From assembly GCA_946530565.1 (NCBI GenBank), contig CAMNAE010000138.1:1-5153 (forward strand): a DNA stretch of 5,153 nucleotides, in the 5' to 3' direction. Position numbers and translations under genes: made by a program. This DNA is from an uncultured Oscillibacter sp. (GTDB taxonomy: Bacteria; Bacillota; Clostridia; Oscillospirales; Oscillospiraceae). Every line of letters begins with the position of its first letter. The first letter of the stretch is position 1. The notes beneath the pieces are model-generated. The model saw only the letters and a list, made by a program, of their open reading frames with translations. It did not search any database and was not told the origin of the DNA. This document shows positions 1 to 5,153 of this stretch, in pieces.

Positions 1-136
1 AGAGGATGTACCCGACGATCTGGTTGATGGGATTGTAGCCCTTTTCTTCGAGCGCCGCATAGACCGCCGTGAGGATCTCGTGGATCTGCAGATCCTTATC
101 GGTCACAGGGCTGAACGCTCTTGTATACTCATCCAT
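1..136 (-). CDS. ireB: IreB family regulatory phosphoprotein (UPF0297/DUF965), 3' end outside window
   Basis: The first 45 codons of a gene leaving the window on the left. The translation starts [15 protein letters not shown] and contains [14 protein letters not shown] (residues 32-45), the signature block of the UPF0297 family; family members are about 80-90 residues, so roughly half is present. In Enterococcus faecalis IreB is phosphorylated near its N terminus on threonines by the PASTA-domain kinase IreK and affects cephalosporin resistance. Thr5 and Thr12 here are possible equivalents, which is inference. The ATG at 136 is chosen because AAAGGCGG (144-151) lies 7 nt upstream. An in-frame ATG at 160 would add eight residues, but it has no Shine-Dalgarno and lies only about 5 nt from the predicted transcription start. 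The gene has its own promoter (172-200), so it probably begins a new unit; in many Bacillota ruvX follows ireB, but that region is not visible here. The family call is secure; the role in this organism is by analogy. Confidence 0.92.
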   Translation of the reverse strand, partial: MDEYTRAFSPVTDKDLQIHEILTAVYAALEEKGYNPINQIVGYIL

Positions 137-171
137 GGAAAAACCGCCTTTCCTTTGCATTTTACCGCTTT

Positions 172-200
172 ATTATAGCCGATGAAACGCCGGGAGGCAA
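172..200 (-). promoter_or_regulatory. SigA-type promoter for ireB
   Basis: On the minus strand there is a perfect -10 box TATAAT (177-172) and a -35 box TTGCCT (200-195, 4 of 6 matches to TTGACA) separated by exactly 17 nt. A run of six A residues (209-204) lies just upstream of the -35 box and could act as an UP-like element. Transcription should start near 165, giving a leader of about 29 nt before the ireB ATG. The site lies in the only AT-rich non-coding gap near this gene. It is the best promoter in the window. Confidence 0.75.
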
Positions 201-210
201 GGATTTTTTG

Positions 211-238
211 CAGCGATCCGACAAAACTTTCAGCGATC
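211..238 (-). repeat. Short direct repeat GATCGCTG x2 upstream of the ireB promoter
   Basis: The 8-mer GATCGCTG occurs at 238-231 and again at 218-211 on the minus strand, 20 bp (about two helical turns) apart, each followed by an A-rich stretch. It lies just upstream of the -35 box of ireB and just after the engB stop codon. The spacing fits a tandem protein-binding site, but two copies of an 8-mer can also arise by chance. Part of it can pair as a weak 6-bp hairpin (240-235 with 218-213). No regulator is recognised. Confidence 0.3.
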
Positions 239-241
239 GCG

Positions 242-838
242 TCAGTGCCCGGCGTGTGCGTCGAGCGCTGAGATAAGCGTCTCGCGCCCGTCGCCCTTCT
301 CGGCCGAGAAGGGGATCAGCAGCGCGTCTTCGGAAAGCGCGAGCGTCTCGCGGATCAGCTCGAGCGCGCCGGGCACCTGGGAGCGTTTGAGCTTGTCGAG
401 CTTGTTGGCCACAATGATCTCCGGGCAGCCGGCCTCGCGGTAAAACGCATGCATCCTGAGATCAAGCTCGGTCGGCTTGTGGCGAATGTCGACGATCAGC
501 ACTCCGGCGGCAAGGCCGGGGCCCTGCGAGCGGAAATACGCCTCCATGAGCCGGCCCCAGCGCTCCTTTTCAGCGAGCGGGACCTTTGCATAGCCGTAGC
601 CCGGGAGATCCACCAGATACGCCTTCTCATCGACCAGGAAGTAATTCACCTGCGTGGGCTTTCCCGGTGAGGCGCCGACCCGCGCGAGGTTTTTGCGCAG
701 CAGCACGCGGTTGATGACCGAGGATTTGCCGACGTTCGAGCGCCCGGCAAAGGCGAACTGCGGCCGGCCGTCATTCAAAAACTGGCCCGGTGCGCCGGCG
801 GAGCGGACATATTCGCAGACACGGAAATTGATCCCCAT
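242..838 (-). CDS. engB: Ribosome biogenesis GTP-binding protein EngB/YsxC (YihA)
   Basis: A TrmE-Era-EngA-EngB-Septin-like GTPase of 198 residues, within the usual 195-210 for the family. EngB binds the immature large subunit and is needed for late 50S assembly; it acts in the cytoplasm. Visible motifs in order: G1 P-loop GRSNVGKS at 32-39, G2 threonine 62 in GKPTQ, G3 DLPG at 77-80 followed by YGYA, the conserved VDIRHKPTELD near 116-126, G4 NKLD at 145-148, and G5 SAE at 178-180. G4 is NKLD where many EngB proteins have TKxD; this matches the general GTPase consensus NKxD and should keep guanine specificity. The start at 838 is 9 nt after the lon stop; its Shine-Dalgarno GAGGG (849-845) overlaps that stop with a 6-nt spacer, so translation is probably coupled to lon. 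The lon-engB order is common in Bacillota. Nothing is missing or truncated. Confidence 0.97.
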   Translation of the reverse strand: MGINFRVCEYVRSAGAPGQFLNDGRPQFAFAGRSNVGKSSVINRVLLRKNLARVGASPGKPTQVNYFLVDEKAYLVDLPGYGYAKVPLAEKERWGRLMEAYFRSQGPGLAAGVLIVDIRHKPTELDLRMHAFYREAGCPEIIVANKLDKLKRSQVPGALELIRETLALSEDALLIPFSAEKGDGRETLISALDAHAGH

Positions 839-844
839 ACTGCG

Positions 845-849
845 CCCTC
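845..849 (-). promoter_or_regulatory. engB ribosome binding site overlapping the lon stop codon
   Basis: The lon stop TGA occupies 850-848 and the Shine-Dalgarno GAGGG occupies 849-845, so the two share two bases. The spacer to the engB ATG is 6 nt. A ribosome finishing lon would cover this site, which suggests coupled translation or reinitiation. Confidence 0.75.
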
Positions 850-3310
850 ACTGCCGCAGCGCGGCGGAGCGCTTTGACGTGCGCCGCTTCGGCTTTTTCT
901 CCTCCCCGGCATCGCCCGCGGGCAGGACCTCCTGCAAAACCGGGGTCCTGGGCAGGAGCGCGTAGGAGAAGACCTCGTCGACCGTTTTCACGGGGATGAA
1001 CTGCACAGCCTCTTTGACTGCGGGATCCAGCTCGTTTTCATCGCGCAGGTTGTCATGCGGGATCAGGATCGTGCGGATGCCGCTGCGCAGCGCTGCCATG
1101 CTCTTTTCACGCAGCCCGCCGATCGCGAGCACGCGGCCGCGTAGCGTGATCTCGCCGGTCATCGCGATCCCGGCGCGCACAGGCCGGTCGGTCAGCGCCG
1201 AGAGCATCGCGGTCGCGACGGCGATGCCGGCGGAGGGTCCGTCCTTGGGCACCGCGCCTGCCGGGAAGTGGATGTGGATGTCTTTTTTCTCGTAGAAATC
1301 AGAGGCAACGCCAAGCGCGGCAGAGCGCGAACGGATGCAGCTCAGCGCCGCCTGAACGGATTCCTTCATGACCGTGCCGAGATTGCCGGTGATCTCCACC
1401 TTGCCGCTGCCGTCCATTACGTTGACCTCGACCTCGAGGATCTCGCCGCCGTATTCGGTCCAGGCCAGGCCGTTGACGACGCCGATCTCCTCGCGCTCGG
1501 TATGCAGGTCCGGCGGGAAGGGCGGGGTGTCGAAGAGCTTCGGCAGCGTCTCCTCGGTCGCCGTGAGGTGCTTTCCCTCGCCGGAGACGAGCAGCATGTC
1601 GGTCTTGCGGCACAGTGCCGCGATACGCCGCTCGAGCTGGCGGACGCCGGACTCGCGCGTATAGTCGCGGATGACGGCACGGATCGTATCGTCGTCGATC
1701 CTCAGTGCGGTCTTTCTGAGACCATGCTCCTTGAGCTGCTTTGGCAGAAGGTGCCGCCGCGCGATCTGGAGCTTCTCCTCGTCGGTATAACTCGGGATCT
1801 GGATGAGCTCCATGCGGTCGAGCAGCGGGCGGGGGATCGTCTCGGTCGTGTTCGCGGTGGTGATGAACATCACGCGCGAGAGATCGACCGGAAGCTCGAT
1901 GAAGTGGTCGCGGAAGGCTCCGTTCTGCTCGGAGTCGAGTACCTCGAGAAGCGCCGCCGCGGGGTCTCCGCGGTAGTCGGTGCCCATCTTGTCGACCTCG
2001 TCCAGCAGCATGAGCGGGTTCATGCTCCCGCACTGCGAAAGCGCCGTGATGATGCGCCCGGGCATCGCACCGATATAGGTCTTGCGGTGGCCACGGATAT
2101 CCGCCTCGTCGCGCACGCCGCCGAGGCTCAGCCGCGCGAGCTTGCGGTTGAGCGCCTTTGCCACCGAGATCGCGATGGAGGTCTTGCCGACGCCCGGCGG
2201 GCCGACGAGGCAGAGGATCTGCCCCTTCCCCTCCGGGTTGACCGCGCGCACGGCGATCGTCTCAAGAATGCGCTGCTTGACCTTTTCAAGGCCGTAGTGG
2301 TCACGCTCGAGCACCTTGCGGGCGGCCTCGACGCTCACGCGCTCGGTCGTCTCCTTCCCCCAGGGGAGCTCCAGGCAGACATCGAGATAATTTCTCAGAA
2401 GCGCCGCCTCAGCTGAGCCGAAGGGCTGCTTGGAGAGCTTTCCAAGCTCCCGCAGCAGGTGATCCTTTGCCTCCTTGCCGATGGAGAGCGCCTCGATCGA
2501 TTTCTGGTACTGCGCAAGCTCCTCGTCGTCGCCGGCCCCCATCTGCGGCGCATAGGGGTTCCCGGTCTCCTCGCCGAGCTCGTTCTGCAGCACATGCAGC
2601 TGCGTGCGCAGGATCTGCTCACGCTGGTAGCGGGCGAGCTGCTCGCGGACCTTGCCGTCCATCTCGTGCTCGAGCTCGAGCACGCTGCACTCGCGCGCAA
2701 GCATGGAATTGACCTTTCTGAGTCTCGGATAGGCCGAGAGCTCTTCGAGCACGTCCTGCTTCTCATCGGGCCGGAGCGTGATGTTCTGCGTGATGAGGTC
2801 GGCAAGATAGCCGACATCCTGCGTATTGACCACCGTGCCGATCAGCTCAGAGGCCATGCTCCCGGCGAGATTGGCGTATTCGGTAAAGAGCTGGTAGGTC
2901 TGGCGCAGCAGCGCCTCGGAGCGGGGCGAGCGGCGGTAGGCCTCGGAAAATTCCTGCGCGGGGATCAGCTCCACGTTGCCCTGCAGATACGGGTCGTTCT
3001 GCCAGAGCCGGCGCAGCCGGCCGCGGTGCTCGACCTCTGCGATGACCCGCACACTCTCGCGCCCGGTGCGCAGAAGCTGCGTGATCCGTGCAACGGTGCC
3101 GATCGAATAGAGATCCTTGCTGCGCGGTGTCTCGACGGAGCCGTCCTTCTGCATCACGAGAAAGACCATCTGATCCCCGGCCATCGCGTGCTCGAGCGCA
3201 GCGACGGAGAGCGCGCGCTCGATGTCGAAATTGAGCGACATGCGCGGAAAGACCACGAGACCCCGCAGAGGCAGGATCGGCAGATTCAGTACAGTCGTAT
3301 TGTTCTCCAT
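848..3310 (-). CDS. lon: ATP-dependent protease Lon (LonA type, S16 family)
   Basis: A complete LonA protease of 820 residues. It is a cytoplasmic homohexamer that unfolds and degrades misfolded and regulatory proteins with a Ser-Lys dyad. Domains in order: N-terminal substrate-binding LON domain (about 6-200, starting with ILPLRGLVVFPRM), helical region (about 200-300), AAA+ module and peptidase. Motifs: Walker A GPPGVGKT 370-377, Walker B LLDEVDK with D437 and E438, sensor-1 N487, arginine finger R499 in LLDRME, sensor-2 R557 in ESGVRQLER. The peptidase holds S693 in PKDGPSAG and K736 in GGLREK, 43 residues apart as in E. coli Lon (S679/K722). The family is usually 770-790 residues; the excess is mostly a basic tail from about 797 on. 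I start at the ATG at 3310 because GAGGA (3324-3320) is 9 nt upstream; the in-frame ATG at 3319 would add MTF but directly abuts that site. It lies after clpX across a terminator-like hairpin and upstream of engB. Confidence 0.97.
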   Translation of the reverse strand: MENNTTVLNLPILPLRGLVVFPRMSLNFDIERALSVAALEHAMAGDQMVFLVMQKDGSVETPRSKDLYSIGTVARITQLLRTGRESVRVIAEVEHRGRLRRLWQNDPYLQGNVELIPAQEFSEAYRRSPRSEALLRQTYQLFTEYANLAGSMASELIGTVVNTQDVGYLADLITQNITLRPDEKQDVLEELSAYPRLRKVNSMLARECSVLELEHEMDGKVREQLARYQREQILRTQLHVLQNELGEETGNPYAPQMGAGDDEELAQYQKSIEALSIGKEAKDHLLRELGKLSKQPFGSAEAALLRNYLDVCLELPWGKETTERVSVEAARKVLERDHYGLEKVKQRILETIAVRAVNPEGKGQILCLVGPPGVGKTSIAISVAKALNRKLARLSLGGVRDEADIRGHRKTYIGAMPGRIITALSQCGSMNPLMLLDEVDKMGTDYRGDPAAALLEVLDSEQNGAFRDHFIELPVDLSRVMFITTANTTETIPRPLLDRMELIQIPSYTDEEKLQIARRHLLPKQLKEHGLRKTALRIDDDTIRAVIRDYTRESGVRQLERRIAALCRKTDMLLVSGEGKHLTATEETLPKLFDTPPFPPDLHTEREEIGVVNGLAWTEYGGEILEVEVNVMDGSGKVEITGNLGTVMKESVQAALSCIRSRSAALGVASDFYEKKDIHIHFPAGAVPKDGPSAGIAVATAMLSALTDRPVRAGIAMTGEITLRGRVLAIGGLREKSMAALRSGIRTILIPHDNLRDENELDPAVKEAVQFIPVKTVDEVFSYALLPRTPVLQEVLPAGDAGEEKKPKRRTSKRSAALRQ

Positions 3311-3319
3311 GAACGTCAT

Positions 3320-3324
3320 TCCTC
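3320..3324 (-). promoter_or_regulatory. lon ribosome binding site that decides the start codon
   Basis: GAGGA at 3324-3320 directly touches the ATG at 3319 (spacing zero, too close to work) and is 9 nt from the in-frame ATG at 3310 (near optimal). No other Shine-Dalgarno is present, so the shorter 820-residue Lon is favoured. The resulting N terminus MENNTTVLNLPILPLRG also lines up well with other LonA proteins. Confidence 0.7.
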
Positions 3325-3330
3325 ATTGTC

Positions 3331-3369
3331 AAAAAGCCGGCGCGGGGCGGACATGGCGCCTCGGCCGGC
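3331..3369 (-). terminator. Intrinsic terminator-like hairpin between clpX and lon
   Basis: On the minus strand GCCGGC (3369-3364) pairs with GCCGGC (3341-3336). The helix continues, after a one-base bulge (3342), with 3363-3362 pairing 3344-3343; past an A-C mismatch, GGCG (3360-3357) pairs with CGCC (3349-3346), closing a loop of about 7 nt (3356-3350). This gives about 12 mostly GC pairs followed directly by five U residues (3335-3331). The U-tract is short and ends 11 nt before the favoured lon translational region (Shine-Dalgarno at 3324-3320), so it may act as a partial terminator or attenuator, not a full stop. On the plus strand no U-tract follows the stem, so it is one-directional. 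Folding was done by eye. Confidence 0.65.
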
Positions 3370-3402
3370 GGTCAGTTTCGGTCGTTATTTGTTGTCTGTG
3401 CT

Positions 3403-4674
3403 TCAGTCCGCACCGGCTGCCTTCTTCAGCAGCGGCGCGCGGCGGCCCTCGTCGTGCTCAAGCACGGGGCTTCCATGGCCCTCGACACAGTCCTTCGTGA
3501 TCGTCACGCGGCAGATCGTCGGGTCAGAGGGCACGTCGAACATGATCTGCGTCAAAAGTGCCTCCATCGCCGCACGGAGCCCGCGGGCGCCGATCTTGCG
3601 CGCGAGCGCCTGGTCGGCGATCGCCTCAAGCGCGCCGTCAGCGAAGACGAGATCGACGTTGTCGTATTCCATGAGCTTCTTATACTGCTTTACGAGCGCG
3701 TTTTTCGGCTCCTTCAAAATGCGCACGAGGTCGTCTCTCGTGAGCGCCCGGAGCGGCGCGATGACCGGGAGCCGGCCCACGAGCTCAGGGATCAGGCCGT
3801 ACTTTAAAATGTCGTGCGGCTGGACCTGCAGCATGAGCTGCGCATCGTCGCGCTCGGCCTTGCCGGGGATCTCTGCGCCGAAGCCGATGCCCCGCTTGTC
3901 GATGCGGCGCTCGATGATCTTGTCAAGCCCGTCGAAGGCGCCGCCGCAGATGAAGAGGATGTTCTTTGTATCGACCGGGATCGTCTCCTGCTGGGGGTGC
4001 TTGCGCCCGCCGTGCGGCGGCACATGCGAGACCGTGCCCTCGACGATCTTCAAAAGCGCCTGCTGCACGCCCTCACCCGAGACATCACGCGTCAGGGAGA
4101 CGTTTTCGCTCTTGCGGGCGATCTTGTCGATCTCATCGACGTAGACGATGCCGCGCTCGGCAAGCTCCACGTCGCCGTCGGCGGCCTGCAGAAGGCGCAC
4201 GAGCACGTTTTCGACGTCGTCGCCGACATAGCCGGCCTCGGTGAGCGTCGTCGCATCGGCGATCGCGAAGGGGACTTTCAAGACGCGGGCGAGCGTCTGG
4301 GCAAAGAGGGTCTTGCCGGAGCCGGTGGGGCCGAGCATCAAAATATTGCTCTTTTGCAGCTCGACATCTTTGCCGCCGCCGAAGTAGATGCGCTTATAGT
4401 GGTTGTAGACCGCGACGGAGAGGGCGATCTTAGCCTCATCCTGTCCGATCACGTATTCATCGAGCGTCGCCTTGATCTCCTGAGGCGTCGGGAGATGCTC
4501 GGGCATATCCTCAAGCGAGATGCCCGTGTCGGGCTCTTCCCCGAGCGCCGCCATGCAGGAGCGGACGCACTGGTCGCAGATGCACACTCCCGCGCCGCGG
4601 ACCATGCCCTGCACCTGACGCTCGCTCCTGCCGCAGAAGGAGCAGCGCAGCAGTTTTTTTCTCTCGTCAATCAT
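3403..4674 (-). CDS. clpX: ATP-dependent Clp protease ATP-binding subunit ClpX
   Basis: A complete ClpX of 423 residues (family about 410-430). The AAA+ hexamer recognises tagged or exposed substrates, unfolds them and threads them into ClpP. The N-terminal zinc-binding domain has CSFC (C11, C14) and CDQC (C33, C36); C31 and C40 are further cysteines near it. The AAA+ module shows Walker A GPTGSGKT 115-122, pore-1 loop GYVG 148-151, Walker B VYVDEIDK with D180 and E181, the RKH loop 224-226, CGGAFDGL 243-250, the ClpP-docking tripeptide IGF 263-265, the arginine finger R301 in ELVGRLP, and sensor-2 R364 in GARGLR. All key residues are present, so it should be active with the neighbouring ClpP. 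The start at 4674 is 25 nt after the clpP stop; the only Shine-Dalgarno, GGGAGA (4692-4687), has a rather long 12-nt spacer, and no better start codon exists in frame. It is almost certainly co-transcribed with clpP. Confidence 0.98.
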   Translation of the reverse strand: MIDERKKLLRCSFCGRSERQVQGMVRGAGVCICDQCVRSCMAALGEEPDTGISLEDMPEHLPTPQEIKATLDEYVIGQDEAKIALSVAVYNHYKRIYFGGGKDVELQKSNILMLGPTGSGKTLFAQTLARVLKVPFAIADATTLTEAGYVGDDVENVLVRLLQAADGDVELAERGIVYVDEIDKIARKSENVSLTRDVSGEGVQQALLKIVEGTVSHVPPHGGRKHPQQETIPVDTKNILFICGGAFDGLDKIIERRIDKRGIGFGAEIPGKAERDDAQLMLQVQPHDILKYGLIPELVGRLPVIAPLRALTRDDLVRILKEPKNALVKQYKKLMEYDNVDLVFADGALEAIADQALARKIGARGLRAAMEALLTQIMFDVPSDPTICRVTITKDCVEGHGSPVLEHDEGRRAPLLKKAAGAD

Positions 4675-4686
4675 GCGTTGATTATT

Positions 4687-4692
4687 TCTCCC
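4687..4692 (-). promoter_or_regulatory. clpX ribosome binding site with long spacer
   Basis: GGGAGA at 4692-4687 is the only Shine-Dalgarno-like sequence in the 25-nt clpP-clpX gap. Twelve bases separate it from the ATG at 4674, longer than the usual 5-9. The bases between are AT-rich. There is no alternative in-frame ATG, GTG or TTG between the site and 4674, so the start stands. Confidence 0.55.
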
Positions 4693-4699
4693 GTAAAGC

Positions 4700-5153
4700 T
4701 TATTTCTTGGCGGCGATGATCTTATCGATCAGGCCGAATTCCTTCGCCTCCTCAGCGGTGAGGAAGTGGTCGCGCTCGCAGGCCTCGGTGACCTCTTCGA
4801 CCGTGCGGCCGGTGTTTGCCGCGAGGATCGAGTTCATGCGCGTTTTGATGAGCTCGAGGCGCTTGAGGTGGATCGCCATGTCGGTGATCTGGCCCTGCGT
4901 CCCGGCGGAGGGCTGGTGGATCATGATCTCGGCGTTCGGCAGCGCGATGCGCTTGCCCTTCGTGCCGGCGGAGAGCAGGAACGCGCCCATGCTCGCGGCC
5001 ATGCCCACGCAGATGGTAGACACGTCGCACTTCACGTACTGCATGGTATCATAGATCGCCATGCCGGCGGTCACGGAGCCGCCCGGAGAGTTGATGTAGA
5101 GCTGAATGTCCTTGTCAGGATCCTGCGCCTCAAGGTACAGGAGCTGCGGCACG
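4700..5153 (-). CDS. clpP: ATP-dependent Clp protease proteolytic subunit ClpP, 5' end outside window
   Basis: The last 150 codons plus one base of a ClpP serine peptidase (family S14), which forms the two-ring 14-mer chamber into which ClpX feeds unfolded chains. Reading from the edge the protein begins [15 protein letters not shown]; this first codon is an internal GTG, not the start, because family members have about 43 more residues before it. The catalytic triad is complete: Ser54 of the fragment in GMAASMGAF, His79 in MIHQPSAG and Asp128 in ERDHF. The spacings of 25 and 74 residues equal those of S97/H122/D171 in E. coli. The substrate-strand glycines in [12 protein letters not shown] (19-30) are present. 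Just before ERDHF the fragment reads AC, where many ClpPs have DT, a small variation. The gene ends IIAAKK with TAA at 4702-4700, 25 nt before clpX. The promoter and any CtsR site of the operon lie beyond the window. Confidence 0.97.
   Translation of the reverse strand, partial: VPQLLYLEAQDPDKDIQLYINSPGGSVTAGMAIYDTMQYVKCDVSTICVGMAASMGAFLLSAGTKGKRIALPNAEIMIHQPSAGTQGQITDMAIHLKRLELIKTRMNSILAANTGRTVEEVTEACERDHFLTAEEAKEFGLIDKIIAAKK

Noticed and set aside
137..160. An in-frame ATG at 160 as the ireB start.
   Set aside because: It has no Shine-Dalgarno and lies about 5 nt after the predicted transcription start; the ATG at 136 has AAAGGCGG at 7 nt.
213..240. A 6-bp stem after the engB stop (240-235 with 218-213) as the operon terminator.
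   Set aside because: The loop is 16 nt and the bases after the stem are an A-run on the transcribed strand, not U. It does not have the form of an intrinsic terminator.
1268..2416. A 382-codon plus-strand open frame antisense to lon, and a 301-codon one antisense to clpX (3814-4719).
   Set aside because: Same GC-driven mirror effect; the translations are rich in D, R, L, V and A with no recognisable domain, and no Shine-Dalgarno or promoter was seen.
3304..3332. A perfect TTGACA on the minus strand (3332-3327) as a -35 box for lon.
   Set aside because: At 16-19 nt downstream there is only GC-rich sequence such as TGGAGA, nothing like TATAAT, and transcription would start inside the lon coding region. 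It is an accident of the U-tract joined to GACA.
3384..3412. AATAAC (3389-3384) as a -10 box for a lon promoter upstream of the hairpin.
   Set aside because: The last T of the -10 is missing and the position 17 nt upstream reads TGCGGA, which does not match a -35 box.
2459..4144. A 561-codon open frame on the plus strand, antisense to the start of lon and most of clpX.
   Set aside because: The minus strand of the same region encodes two full-length, motif-complete proteins. Long antisense frames are expected in GC-rich genes, this one crosses an intergenic gap and two genes, and its translation resembles no family I know.
5150..5152. GTG at 5152-5150 as a start codon of clpP.
   Set aside because: The reading frame stays open to the window edge and about 43 conserved ClpP residues should precede it, so it is an internal valine.

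Overview
The window suggests the chromosome of a GC-rich member of the Bacillota, most likely a Clostridia and possibly an Oscillospirales-type gut anaerobe. Three things point there. The order clpP-clpX-lon-engB is typical of Clostridia (in Bacillus subtilis clpP lies elsewhere). IreB (UPF0297) is a Bacillota-type protein. The coding sequence is GC-rich while the promoter and Shine-Dalgarno sites are of the usual Bacillota type. The class is fairly secure; anything finer is inference.

Everything real is on the minus strand, so the reading order runs from high to low coordinates. First comes the 3' three-quarters of clpP (5153-4700, cut by the window edge). After a 25-nt gap comes clpX (4674-3403). 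A 92-nt gap holds a GC-rich hairpin followed by five U residues. Then come lon (3310-848) and, 9 nt on, engB/ysxC (838-242), whose Shine-Dalgarno overlaps the lon stop codon. A 105-nt gap follows with a clear sigma-70/SigA-type promoter (TTGCCT, 17 nt, TATAAT). It drives a gene running off the left edge whose first 45 residues identify it as ireB (136-1). No gene-free stretch exceeds 300 bases.

Functionally this is a protein quality-control block. ClpX unfolds tagged or misfolded substrates and feeds them to the ClpP chamber. Lon is an independent ATP-dependent protease with unfoldase and peptidase in one chain. EngB is a GTPase needed for late 50S ribosome assembly and commonly sits after lon. 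IreB is a small phosphoprotein substrate of the PASTA-domain Ser/Thr kinase in enterococci and appears to start a separate transcription unit here.

I found no previously undescribed system. All genes are well-known core families with intact catalytic residues, and there are no mobile elements, CRISPR arrays, tRNA or rRNA genes. The points worth a second look are regulatory or small: the hairpin plus U-tract splitting clpX from lon, a repeated 8-mer upstream of the ireB promoter, a degenerate CtsR-like tandem repeat upstream of lon, and a basic C-terminal extension on Lon.
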